A DNA stretch of 64,000 bases from RBG-13-51-18 sp963739395 (GTDB taxonomy: Bacteria > Chloroflexota > Dehalococcoidia > Dehalococcoidales > RBG-16-60-22). The notes beneath the pieces were generated by a model, which ran no database searches, had not been told where the DNA came from, and saw nothing but the letters and a program-made list of their open reading frames with translations. Positions 8,474 to 17,626 of this stretch are shown in pieces. The translations under genes and the position numbers were made by a program. Location: contig CAVUAE010000001.1 of assembly GCA_963739395.1 (NCBI GenBank), positions 868,001 to 932,000 on the forward strand. Direction: 5' to 3'. Each line of letters begins with the position of its first letter. Position 1 is the first letter of the stretch.

Positions 8474-9679
8474 CTATTCGCCTTCTGCCAGCATTTTGCG
8501 TAACTCGATGACCATTTCCGGCACATCGATTTTCACCGGGCAGCGCTGGCGACAGCGTCCGCAGGTGAGGCAGGTATAGGCTAACGCAGCCGCTTTTTCT
8601 TTATCTTTGTTGACGATAGCCGCCCAGATAGCGCCCATGCCGGCAAAGTACTTATCACCGAAATGACCGGCGGTGACGGCAAAGACGGGACATTCATATA
8701 AACAGCCGCCGCAGCGTACACAATAAAGCGCCTGGCGTAGTTTGGGATATTTAGCCAGCTGTGTCCTTCCTGCATCCAGGAAAATAACATGAAGCTCCTT
8801 AGGACCGTGAGCGCCGTAGGTGGTGACTTTTTCAATGTCGCCGGTCTTGCTGGGACCGGATATCAGACTGACATACGAAGGAACGGTATAGTTGGCGTAA
8901 CGCCAGGTTACCTCGCTGACTTTAAAAGCGTCGCTCAAGGAAGGCACGAGCTTTTCCATGCCGACTAAGGCAATGTGCACCGGCGGGGCGCTGGTGGAGA
9001 GGCGGATATTACCTTCGTTTTCAATGATAAAGAGCGTGCCAGTCTCGGCGGCGACGACATTAGCCCCGCTGATGCCGATATCGGCGCGGAAGAATTTATC
9101 TCTTAAGTATTCGCGGGCAACCGCAACCATATCTGCGATTTCAGCGTCAGGGGCAATTTCCTGTCCCATGATTTTAGAAAAAAGCCTGGCGACGTCCTCG
9201 CGGGGCACGTGGATTGAAGGGGAGGTAATATGCATCGGCTTATCACCGCGCTTCTGAATAATAAACTCACCGAGGTCGGTCTCATAAACATCATTACCTA
9301 TTTTTTCCAGGTGTTCACGGAGCCCGATTTCCTCGCCGGTCATGGACTTGCCTTTAACGATAAGTTTTTTCGTGCCGACGAGGTTAGCGATGATTTCCAG
9401 AGCTTCTTCCGCAGTGCGGGCGATATAACCCTTGCCCTTGTTTTCTTCAATGGCTGTGATTGCCTGGCGGGTCAGCTTTTCCATGTTCGGGATGGCTTTT
9501 TCCTTGATTTTAAGAACCTCTTCAGCCAGCGCGACAGTATGAGGGAACCGGGCTAAAGCATTTTTTACGTTACCGCGGAAACTTTTAACGGCGCGTGAAA
9601 GCGCCAGACGCAGACGGTCATCATGCGTCGCGTCCATTATCTCTTTCTTATAGCTAGTAAAATCCGATTGTTTTTTCAT
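8474..9679 (-). CDS. LutB-like Fe-S protein (LUD domain plus two 4Fe-4S motifs)
   Basis: A 401-residue protein. An N-terminal LUD domain (about residues 60-300) contains the family segments KGKSMTGEEIGL and ANVVAAETGTL. A C-terminal ferredoxin-type region follows with CVRCGGCLYECPVF and CLTCGRCRQRCPVKIDVPE. In LutABC systems LutB passes electrons from L-lactate oxidation. The start overlaps the LutA-like gene by 4 bp and the stop lies 5 bp before the fumarase alpha gene. No LutC is nearby, so the complex may use another partner or another hydroxyacid. Confidence 0.9.
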   Translation of the reverse strand: MKKQSDFTSYKKEIMDATHDDRLRLALSRAVKSFRGNVKNALARFPHTVALAEEVLKIKEKAIPNMEKLTRQAITAIEENKGKGYIARTAEEALEIIANLVGTKKLIVKGKSMTGEEIGLREHLEKIGNDVYETDLGEFIIQKRGDKPMHITSPSIHVPREDVARLFSKIMGQEIAPDAEIADMVAVAREYLRDKFFRADIGISGANVVAAETGTLFIIENEGNIRLSTSAPPVHIALVGMEKLVPSLSDAFKVSEVTWRYANYTVPSYVSLISGPSKTGDIEKVTTYGAHGPKELHVIFLDAGRTQLAKYPKLRQALYCVRCGGCLYECPVFAVTAGHFGDKYFAGMGAIWAAIVNKDKEKAAALAYTCLTCGRCRQRCPVKIDVPEMVIELRKMLAEGE

Positions 9680-10734
9680 GGTTCCATCGCCGTGGCGACG
9701 ACTTCCGATAAATCAAGCACTTCGACGCCTTCGACTTTTAGCTTGCGTAGTCCGTCCTTAAGCTGCATGATGCAACCGGGACAATGCGTCACGATAATAT
9801 CCGGCTTGGTTTCCAATAGCTCCGTGACTCGGTTGACCGCCAACACTTCGCTTAATTCGGGGAAAACAGTTTCAAAACCGCCACCACCGCCGCAGCAAGT
9901 TGCCCACTCGCCGCGCGTCCAATCCGTTTCAACTAATGTTACTCCCTTGATGGCGCGTAAAATCCGGCGCGGCTCTTCGATTAAATTCATATAGCGGACC
10001 AACTGGCAAGGGTCATGATAGGTGACCCTGACTTGACGCGGATACCGAAGTTTATAAAGAGAAATTTTTTCGGCGACTACCTCCAGGAAATGTCTAACCT
10101 CAAGACTATAATCTTTTATAAAAAGCGGAAACAATTTCTGCAATGCATGGGTGCAATAAGGAACGATGCCGATAATCCGCCTAACACCTGCTTGCTTTAG
10201 CATTTGAGAAGCATGGCGGGCATTTTCGGCGAACTTGGATTGTAGTCCGGCATGATAAAGCGTCGCGCCACAGCATGGCTCATCCTTTCCTAAGTAAGCA
10301 GGTTGGATACCCAGTTTACGCAGCACTTTAATAGCTGCTTCTAAAGGCTTGACTTCAGGTCCAGTACCGTGGGACTGGTCTTTATCGCGGGTAAGGGGAG
10401 TGCTGTGGTAAAGAGTATTACTAAAGGAAATAACATTGCTATAAATGCCGGGCAGGTTGAGTCCCAGCTTTTTCTGAAAACGGGCAAACCGCATGGGTAG
10501 CTCGGAGCCGATAACGCTTTTATCAACGCCCCGGGCTAAAGTCATTAACACTTCCAACTGCGCCGAATACTGGTAGCCGCAGCCAGCGAAGAAAATCGTC
10601 TCGCCCTGGGAGGGGAGGTTAAGGTGATGCGCCCACTTAGCGCCCTGCTCTTTGCTGACGCCAAGGATATTTTGCTTAGTGATAATATTATCTGCTAGGT
10701 AGGTAAGTCCGGGGGGAACTAAGTCACTTTCCAC
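9676..10734 (-). CDS. LutA/HdrB-like CCG-domain Fe-S protein
   Basis: A 352-residue protein with two CCG domains: one ending EPCCGATLYHAG (preceded by FAGCGYQYSAQ) and one with ATCCGGGGGFE followed by THCPGCIMQL. These cysteine-rich domains bind Fe-S clusters in LutA, GlcF and heterodisulfide reductase subunits. It heads a minus-strand unit with the LutB-like protein, coupled by a 4-bp overlap. A terminator-like hairpin separates it from the upstream acetate permease. It is longer than typical LutA (about 240 residues) because of the N-terminal segment. Confidence 0.88.
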   Translation of the reverse strand: MESDLVPPGLTYLADNIITKQNILGVSKEQGAKWAHHLNLPSQGETIFFAGCGYQYSAQLEVLMTLARGVDKSVIGSELPMRFARFQKKLGLNLPGIYSNVISFSNTLYHSTPLTRDKDQSHGTGPEVKPLEAAIKVLRKLGIQPAYLGKDEPCCGATLYHAGLQSKFAENARHASQMLKQAGVRRIIGIVPYCTHALQKLFPLFIKDYSLEVRHFLEVVAEKISLYKLRYPRQVRVTYHDPCQLVRYMNLIEEPRRILRAIKGVTLVETDWTRGEWATCCGGGGGFETVFPELSEVLAVNRVTELLETKPDIIVTHCPGCIMQLKDGLRKLKVEGVEVLDLSEVVATAMEP

Positions 10735-10793
10735 GATAATAGATACTCCATTAATGATGATACAACCAGCCTATTTTAATAGCAAGTTAAAAC

Positions 10794-10824
10794 AAAAAGC
10801 GGCTGGTTTTTACCAAGCCGCTTT
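10794..10824 (-). terminator. Intrinsic terminator after the acetate permease gene
   Basis: AAAAAGCGGCT and AGCCGCTTTTT form an 11-bp stem with an additional GGT/ACC pairing and a TTTT loop, flanked by A and T tracts. On the minus strand it lies 24 bp after the permease stop and is followed by TTTTTGTTTT, a good rho-independent terminator. The base runs would also work in the opposite direction. Confidence 0.8.
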
Positions 10825-10847
10825 TTCTATTACTTTTTATTTATCTA

Positions 10848-11420
10848 TTAAAACATCTTCCCCATCGGGAGGACAGTACGCCCGAATTTGCCGTTGATAA
10901 TAACCGCTGCCGCGCCGTAAACTGCCGCCGCCCCGCAGAAGATTCCTTCGATACCCGCGGGCTTGGTGGAAATGGCACCGAAAAAGTGCGCTACCAACAG
11001 CGCGAAAAGCACTACCAACGAGGCGAAAACGAAGAAGTGTACAAAGGTCATTTTAAGCGTGCCAATCATCATGAAGAAGGTAAAAATGCCCCAGAGCAGG
11101 AAAGTCCAGGCAAGACCAGCATCATCCAGCTTAACCACGCCCGTCCACTGGAAAATGAAAGCCACAGCGAGTCCAATCCAGAATACGCCGTAGGATACAA
11201 AAGCGGTCATGCCAAATGTATCGCCCCGCTTGCCGTCAATAACACCGGCGATTACCTGCGCTACGCCTCCCCAGAACATACCATAAAAAACGGGCATGTA
11301 GCTTTCTATCCAGCCAAGATTATGGAACTGAAGTAAAATAGTAGTGAAACCGAATGCCGCCAGACCGAGCGCTCCCGGATTTGCCAATTGTGATTCTTTT
11401 TGGGTCGAGATTTGTGCCAC
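10848..11420 (-). CDS. AceTr-family acetate uptake transporter (SatP/YaaH-like)
   Basis: A 190-residue integral membrane protein with six hydrophobic segments. It has the N-terminal family motif NPGALGLAAFGF (consensus NPxPLGLxxF) typical of the GPR1/FUN34/YaaH acetate-succinate transporters. It starts at GTG with a GGAGGT ribosome-binding site. It lies 83 bp downstream of acs on the same strand, which supports acetate uptake feeding acetyl-CoA synthetase. A GC-rich hairpin occurs in the gap between the two genes, and an intrinsic terminator follows this gene. Confidence 0.9.
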   Translation of the reverse strand: MAQISTQKESQLANPGALGLAAFGFTTILLQFHNLGWIESYMPVFYGMFWGGVAQVIAGVIDGKRGDTFGMTAFVSYGVFWIGLAVAFIFQWTGVVKLDDAGLAWTFLLWGIFTFFMMIGTLKMTFVHFFVFASLVVLFALLVAHFFGAISTKPAGIEGIFCGAAAVYGAAAVIINGKFGRTVLPMGKMF

Positions 11421-11457
11421 GTAATACCTCCAAAAATTTAGTTAAATATACCAAATG

Positions 11458-11487
11458 GCCGGAGTGGAATCTCCGCCCCGGCCACTT
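11458..11487 (-). promoter_or_regulatory. GC-rich hairpin between acs and the permease gene
   Basis: TGGCCGG and CCGGCCA arms enclose an inner GGAG/CTCC pair. There is no T tract, so it is more likely a processing or differential-expression hairpin than a terminator. Confidence 0.4.
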
Positions 11488-11503
11488 TCGCCCCATTTAA
11501 AAA

Positions 11504-13531
<2,028 letters not shown>

Positions 13532-13927
13532 TTATGCTTAACTCCTTCTCTCTGCTGAGTTTAACGTTCCATGATATCAACGTTTACCGTTATAGGCATC
13601 GGCACATGCTTTAGGGAATAGTTTATCTTCGGAGTCTTTTGCCAGAACGGCTAGAATGTTTTACTATTTTTCCGAGTGTTTCTTCGTGACTAAACTTTTT
13701 AGTTGTTTCTGTTCGCGCCACAAATTTTCCAGTCTTATACACTTAACCTATATATTGTATCATTTTTTTGAGATTTAGCCAAGCGTCCTGTTAATATAAC
13801 CGCTTTGCCCCAAAGTCGCCTTTTACCGCGTACTATAGTACTAGTTTGCTAGGAATATTCTGTAAGTTTGAGATTCCTACCTAGACACTTTAGAATATTA
13901 GTGCTTACAGGCAAAAATGGAGAATGT
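13532..13927. other. Divergent intergenic region with a long acs leader
   Basis: 396 bp without a convincing gene. The minus-strand side is the predicted acs leader of about 215 bases. A perfect 12-bp palindrome, GTACTATAGTAC, lies at 13830-13841 on the side of the divergent flavoprotein gene and could be an operator. No known RNA element is recognised in the leader. Confidence 0.5.
13754..13782 (-). promoter_or_regulatory. acs promoter
   Basis: On the minus strand TTGGCT (13777-13782) and TACAAT (13754-13759) are separated by 17 bp, with TG one base before the -10 (extended -10). Transcription would start near 13747, about 215 bases upstream of the acs GTG. Confidence 0.6.
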
Positions 13928-15076
13928 ATGTATGACGTTATCGTAATCGGCGGGGGTCCAACGGGTAGCTATACCGCACGCTGCCTGGCAGAAAAGGGCT
14001 ACAGCATACTGGTTTTGGAGAAAAACGTGGCGGCGGGACAAAAATCCTGTTGTACTGGCATCGTAGGGCAGGAATGCGCAAAAACCTTTAAAATCGATAA
14101 AAACGTAATTTTAAAGCAAGTAAATAGCGCTACATTATTTTCACCGTCAGGAGACTCCATCTGTCTGTATCGCCAGGAGTCGCAGGCAGTTATCCTGGAT
14201 AGAAAAGCTTTCGATAAATCCCTGGCGGAGCAGGCGCAGCGTGCCGGAGCTGAATACGTATTTAATAGTCGCGTGCTAGATGCTGCTATTGAACGCGATC
14301 GTATTAACGTCACCGTAACCAGTCAGAAGAAAAATCATCGAATTCTAACCAGAACGCTAGTTATCGCCAGCGGTTTCACCCCGGAGTTTAATAAGCGGCT
14401 AGGATTAGGTGAATTTAAAGACTACGCTCTAGGCGCCCAGGCGGAAGTGAAAACCCCTAACCTTGATGAGGTGGAGGTGTATTTTGGGGAAATAACACCA
14501 GGTTTCTTCGGTTGGCTTGTCCCGGCAGGAAAAGGAGTGGCGAAAGCAGGACTGCTTGCCCGCATCGAGGCAGGAAGGCTACTGAAAAAATGGCTACGCC
14601 AACTCGAAGAACAAGGAAAAATAAAGTCCGCCGACGTTAACATCAACTACGGGGGTATCCCCTTAAAACCGCCGTCCCGAACCTACGGCGAGCGAATGAT
14701 AGCGGTTGGCGATGCGGCAGGACAGGTTAAACCAACGACCGGCGGCGGCATTTTTTATGGCTTAATCGGCGCGGAAATAGCCGCGGATATCTTGCACCAA
14801 GCGCTGGCAGATAATGACCTTTCAGCTAAAAGACTATCAAGCTATCAACGGGCATGGCAGAAGAAGCTTGGTGGAGAGATTAAAACAGGTTATTGGGCGC
14901 GCAAGCTCTTCGAGCGATTGAACGAGCGGCAAATCGACCGGTTGTTCCAGAAAATCAAAGCCAGTGGCATCGATGAAGCCCTACTTAAAGCCAAGGACAT
15001 TTCCTTCGATTGGCATAGCAGGACGATTAAAAGTCTCCTTAAATACCAGATAATAAACAAACTATTTAAATTATAA
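13928..15076 (+). CDS. Geranylgeranyl reductase-family FAD protein
   Basis: About 382 residues from the ATG at 13928, chosen because GGAG lies 5 bp upstream and the dinucleotide-binding motif (VIGGGPTGS) then sits at the N-terminus. The family's CCTGIVG segment follows the first beta-alpha-beta unit. AVGDAAGQVKPTTGGGI near residue 260 is the second FAD-binding motif. Such enzymes reduce isoprenoid double bonds, for example in quinone side chains, carotenoids or archaeal-type lipids. The open frame extends 60 bases upstream but without a ribosome-binding site. The exact substrate is unknown. Confidence 0.85.
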   Translation: MYDVIVIGGGPTGSYTARCLAEKGYSILVLEKNVAAGQKSCCTGIVGQECAKTFKIDKNVILKQVNSATLFSPSGDSICLYRQESQAVILDRKAFDKSLAEQAQRAGAEYVFNSRVLDAAIERDRINVTVTSQKKNHRILTRTLVIASGFTPEFNKRLGLGEFKDYALGAQAEVKTPNLDEVEVYFGEITPGFFGWLVPAGKGVAKAGLLARIEAGRLLKKWLRQLEEQGKIKSADVNINYGGIPLKPPSRTYGERMIAVGDAAGQVKPTTGGGIFYGLIGAEIAADILHQALADNDLSAKRLSSYQRAWQKKLGGEIKTGYWARKLFERLNERQIDRLFQKIKASGIDEALLKAKDISFDWHSRTIKSLLKYQIINKLFKL

Positions 15077-15158
15077 AGTCTCCCTCCCCTTCCACCAGAA
15101 TTGACCGTTAAGGCTAATAACGTTTAGAATGGGGAGGAAAATTACGTGGAGAGATTAA

Positions 15159-15968
15159 ATGGCTAACAGCACCGACCATATCCCCAGTCTGGGTGAAGCC
15201 GTGACGCTTTACCTGGGTAAGCTAACGTTAAAAGACCGGGATACCAGCCAGCCGGAGGTTTACAGATTCGCCCGATGGTATGGCTGGGAAAATTCATTTT
15301 CGTCATTAGCTGGGCCAGCCGTTGCCGGTTACGCCGAAGCGCTAAATGTATCGGATATCGACTACGGAAAAAAACTTACGATTTTACGCGCATTCTTCGC
15401 CTATGCCAAGAAGACGGGCTGGAGCCAGACTAACCTCTCAACACACATGAAGACCAAAAAGGGAAAGTCTTTAGCCGTAGCGGGCGGCGGACGGAATGCG
15501 CCTGAAACCGTTACCTTAACCCAGCAGAGGTATGATGAGCTAACAACAGAGTTGGAGAAGCTTAAAAAGAGGAGTCGGGAGCTGGTGGGGGAAATGCAGC
15601 GCGCCGCCGCTGATAAAGATTTTCGAGAAAACGCGCCTCTACAATACGCCAAGGAAGAGCGCGGTCATGTTGAGGGGAGAATAAAAGAACTGGAACAAGC
15701 ACTAAAAGCAGCAACCATCATCCAGGAAAAGAAAGAGCCAGCCCTAAAATCAAGCATTGGGGATATCATCGTCGTCGGTGATTTAACTACCGGCGAGGAA
15801 TACCGCTACATGATTGTCGACCCGCGGGAGGTAAACCCCACCAAAGGTAAAATATCCCTAGCCTCTCCGCTGGGGAAGGCGCTACTCGGGCGTATTGATG
15901 GCGAGACCGTTGAAATCAACGTGCCGGCAGGCAAGCTGCGCTACCAAGTAAAACGCGTCGAGCGCTAG
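15159..15968 (+). CDS. greA: GreA-type transcription elongation factor with N-terminal recombinase-like core-binding domain
   Basis: A 269-residue protein; ordinary GreA has about 158. Residues 119-190 form the GreA coiled coil, keeping the tip acidic residues in DFREN (D154, E157) that stimulate transcript cleavage by RNA polymerase. Residues 196-269 are the FKBP-like C-terminal domain (GDIIVVGD, ISLASPLGKALLG). The first 100 residues resemble the SAM-like core-binding domain of tyrosine recombinases, especially KKLTILRAFFAYAKKTGW, but no catalytic recombinase domain follows. A Gly/Lys-rich linker at 99-115 joins the parts. The fusion may add DNA binding. tRNA-Ala lies 31 bp downstream. Confidence 0.88.
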   Translation: MANSTDHIPSLGEAVTLYLGKLTLKDRDTSQPEVYRFARWYGWENSFSSLAGPAVAGYAEALNVSDIDYGKKLTILRAFFAYAKKTGWSQTNLSTHMKTKKGKSLAVAGGGRNAPETVTLTQQRYDELTTELEKLKKRSRELVGEMQRAAADKDFRENAPLQYAKEERGHVEGRIKELEQALKAATIIQEKKEPALKSSIGDIIVVGDLTTGEEYRYMIVDPREVNPTKGKISLASPLGKALLGRIDGETVEINVPAGKLRYQVKRVER

Positions 15969-15976
15969 CCCGGTTA

Positions 15977-15985
15977 TGCTATAAT
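15977..15985 (+). promoter_or_regulatory. Extended -10 promoter for tRNA-Ala
   Basis: TGCTATAAT is a perfect extended -10 box. It would start transcription about 8 bases before the tRNA 5' end. Confidence 0.6.
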
Positions 15986-15999
15986 AATCTTGTCACCAC

Positions 16000-16075
16000 G
16001 GGGATATAGCTCAGCTGGGAGAGCGCCGCGTTCGCATCGCGGAGGTCGGGGGTTCGAATCCCCCTATCTCCACCA
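16000..16075 (+). tRNA. tRNA-Ala(CGC)
   Basis: A 76-nt cloverleaf with the 3' CCA encoded. The acceptor stem GGGGATA/TATCTCC has one G-U pair. The D arm is GCTC..GAGC, the anticodon stem is CCGCG/CGCGG with loop TTCGCAT, and the T arm contains GGTTCGAATCC. The anticodon CGC reads GCG alanine codons. Confidence 0.97.
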
Positions 16076-16165
16076 AGTCACCACCTCATTACCACCCCGC
16101 CAAGTAACAAGTTTCAAGTGGCGAGAAACAAGTAGCAAACGATATTAAATACTTGGTTAATCTAC

Positions 16166-16193
16166 TTGACAAGCTCGTTAACTATGTTATTAT
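16166..16193 (+). promoter_or_regulatory. Promoter for structured leader and small membrane protein
   Basis: TTGACA (16166-16171) is followed by TATTAT after 16 bp (16188-16193) or by a perfect TATAAT after 19 bp (16191-16196). Transcription would start near 16200, about 285 bases before the membrane-protein ATG. Confidence 0.6.
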
Positions 16194-16199
16194 AATGGC

Positions 16200-16364
16200 T
16201 AGAAATATAGGGGGAATGAAAGTAACAAAAGAATAGACAGAACAAAGAAAAAGTGGCTTTTATGATGCTCGAGCCTTTTGGCTGAGTTTTGTGAAGGGTA
16301 CTTATAAATTGACTATATAGCTGCGGGGCTCTCATCAAAAAATACGCCCGCAGCTAATTTTTTA
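16200..16364 (+). ncRNA. Candidate structured leader RNA or small RNA ending in a terminator
   Basis: About 160 bases from the predicted start to a terminator-like hairpin. It contains a six-codon peptide frame (MKVTKE) preceded by GGGGGA, a hairpin CTCGAGCC-tttt-GGCTGAG at 16268-16286, then the terminator. The layout (promoter, folded RNA, terminator, gene) fits either a regulatory leader of the downstream membrane-protein gene or an independent small RNA. It matches no family I recognise. Confidence 0.35.
16319..16364 (+). terminator. Terminator-like hairpin in the leader
   Basis: Perfect 9-bp arms AGCTGCGGG (16319-16327) and CCCGCAGCT (16347-16355) are separated by 19 bases and followed by AATTTTTTAT. 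The loop is longer than usual. Confidence 0.55.
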
Positions 16365-16393
16365 TAAAATAGGAGTTGATGAAAAGGAGGTGA

Positions 16394-16465
16394 TTGATTG
16401 CTTTAAAAGCGGTCTTAATGGATGGGCGGATATTTCAACACCTCGAATCGGTAATTTTTAAGTGA
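16394..16465 (+). CDS. Possible 23-residue leader peptide
   Basis: A TTG-initiated frame begins LIALKAVLMDGRIFQHLESV and ends at TGA. It is preceded at close spacing by AAAAGGAGGTGA, complementary to essentially the whole anti-Shine-Dalgarno sequence. It ends 20 bp before the ATG of the membrane protein, which has its own AAGGAG. Such a strong ribosome-binding site without a large gene is unusual. It could be a small hydrophobic peptide or a translational coupling device. Confidence 0.3.
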   Translation: MIALKAVLMDGRIFQHLESVIFK

Positions 16466-16485
16466 ACAATAAGGAGTAGACAAAC

Positions 16486-16842
16486 ATGAATTGGAGAAAT
16501 ATTTGGAACTGGATAGCCTTTGTTCTGTTCATCCTCGGCCTGATTTTCTCGGTAATCGGCGGGATCTGGTACAAGGATTCTAGTTGGATTGCTATGCTGT
16601 TAGCAATCGCAGGTTTAGTTATCGGCCTCATTTATGCCGTTGCTGCCAAAGAGATAAAAACCTTGCTTTTGTCAGCCATCGCTTTACTTTTAATGACGGC
16701 AGCTTTCTCTCCCATTACCGTCTGGGACATCGGGGACAAGATTAAATATATTTTGATAGATTTCGGGGCTTTAGTAGCGCCGATAGCCCTTATATCGGCG
16801 GTTAAGGGGCTTATATTGTTAGGCCTCGAAAAAGTAAAGTGA
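16486..16842 (+). CDS. Small integral membrane protein, function unknown
   Basis: A 118-residue protein with four predicted membrane-spanning segments at about residues 10-28, 33-50, 58-75 and 90-112, and short charged loops. No recognised family motif is visible. An AAGGAG ribosome-binding site lies just upstream. The gene is preceded by a long leader with a terminator-like hairpin and a possible small peptide, so its expression may be controlled after initiation. It converges with bacterioferritin across an 11-bp inverted repeat. Confidence 0.7.
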   Translation: MNWRNIWNWIAFVLFILGLIFSVIGGIWYKDSSWIAMLLAIAGLVIGLIYAVAAKEIKTLLLSAIALLLMTAAFSPITVWDIGDKIKYILIDFGALVAPIALISAVKGLILLGLEKVK

Positions 16843-16895
16843 GGCACGGTTAGCTTTAGAGCTTATAAAGTGAAATAGGTTTATAGTATAATTGC

Positions 16896-16932
16896 GAGAC
16901 CTAGCCAGCATGCTATCCCTCGGCTAGGTCTC
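16896..16932. terminator. Inverted repeat between convergent genes
   Basis: Perfect 11-bp arms GAGACCTAGCC and GGCTAGGTCTC with a 15-base loop. It lies between the stop codons of two converging genes and probably ends both transcripts, although neither side has a clear T tract. Confidence 0.5.
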
Positions 16933-16981
16933 CAACTATTACGGAGTTACTTCTAATTACATCAGTATGAGTTGGTAACGC

Positions 16982-17449
16982 CTATTTAAGCTGGGTAGAC
17001 AGAAAAACCTGCACGCCCATCTGCCCGATTTCGTCCTGGATTTCTTCAATGCCATCGATGTGTCGGTCCTCGTCGTTAAGGATTCCCTCCAGGATTTCAC
17101 GCGTGGCGAAATCTTTGGCTTCACCGCATATAACGATACCCGCGTTATAATTTTTAATGGCATCGCTCTCTAGGACGTGGTCGCTGGCAAACATCTTGGG
17201 TACATCTGCGCCGATATGCATTTTCTTCAACACGCTGACGATGGGTATGCCTTCTAGAAACAGGATACGCCCGATAAGCTTTTCCGCGTGTTTCATTTCT
17301 TCTACGGCACGCTTTTGGATTGCCTCGCCGAGCTTATCGTAGCCCCAGTTCTCACACATTTCGGTATGCACCATGTATTGATTAACTGCCGTAAGTTCAT
17401 CCGCTAATAACGAGTTAAGAACGTCAATTACTTTCTGCTGACCTTTCAT
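16982..17449 (-). CDS. bfr: Bacterioferritin
   Basis: A 155-residue ferritin-like four-helix protein that oxidises and stores iron as a 24-mer. The ferroxidase ligands are present: E18, E51, H54, E94 and the E126/H129 pair in NDEDRH. Met52 in EEMKHAE matches the residue that binds heme between subunits in true bacterioferritins. It is a single gene with a GGAGGT ribosome-binding site. A role in oxidative and iron stress is expected in an anaerobe. No ferredoxin (Bfd) partner is adjacent. Confidence 0.95.
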   Translation of the reverse strand: MKGQQKVIDVLNSLLADELTAVNQYMVHTEMCENWGYDKLGEAIQKRAVEEMKHAEKLIGRILFLEGIPIVSVLKKMHIGADVPKMFASDHVLESDAIKNYNAGIVICGEAKDFATREILEGILNDEDRHIDGIEEIQDEIGQMGVQVFLSTQLK

Positions 17450-17608
17450 ATTTACCTCCTATTATTCACACAAGAATTACTGAACGACGACATGTTAATC
17501 AGGATTATAAGATGCTATCCATCTAATAAATGTAAAATCGTCATTAAAATAGTTACAATTCTATTACAGATATTGTCAACGGTATTTTATTTACTTTTGT
17601 ACATCACT

Positions 17609-17614
17609 TATAAT
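17609..17614 (+). promoter_or_regulatory. -10 box just upstream of the ACD alpha gene
   Basis: A perfect TATAAT ends 12 bp before the ATG at 17627. No Shine-Dalgarno lies between them. A TTGTCA occurs farther upstream, but at 30 bp it is too far to pair. The transcript would have a leader of only about five bases. Confidence 0.45.
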
Positions 17615-17626
17615 ATCAATATACCC

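Noticed and set aside
16896..16932. Classical rho-independent terminator at the inverted repeat
   Set aside because: The stem is perfect but lacks a T tract on both strands, so it is reported only as a probable hairpin terminator with moderate confidence.
17492..17626. Hydrophobic N-terminal extension of the ACD alpha protein
   Set aside because: The region is AT-rich intergenic sequence holding the -10 box; the protein family starts near the internal Met.
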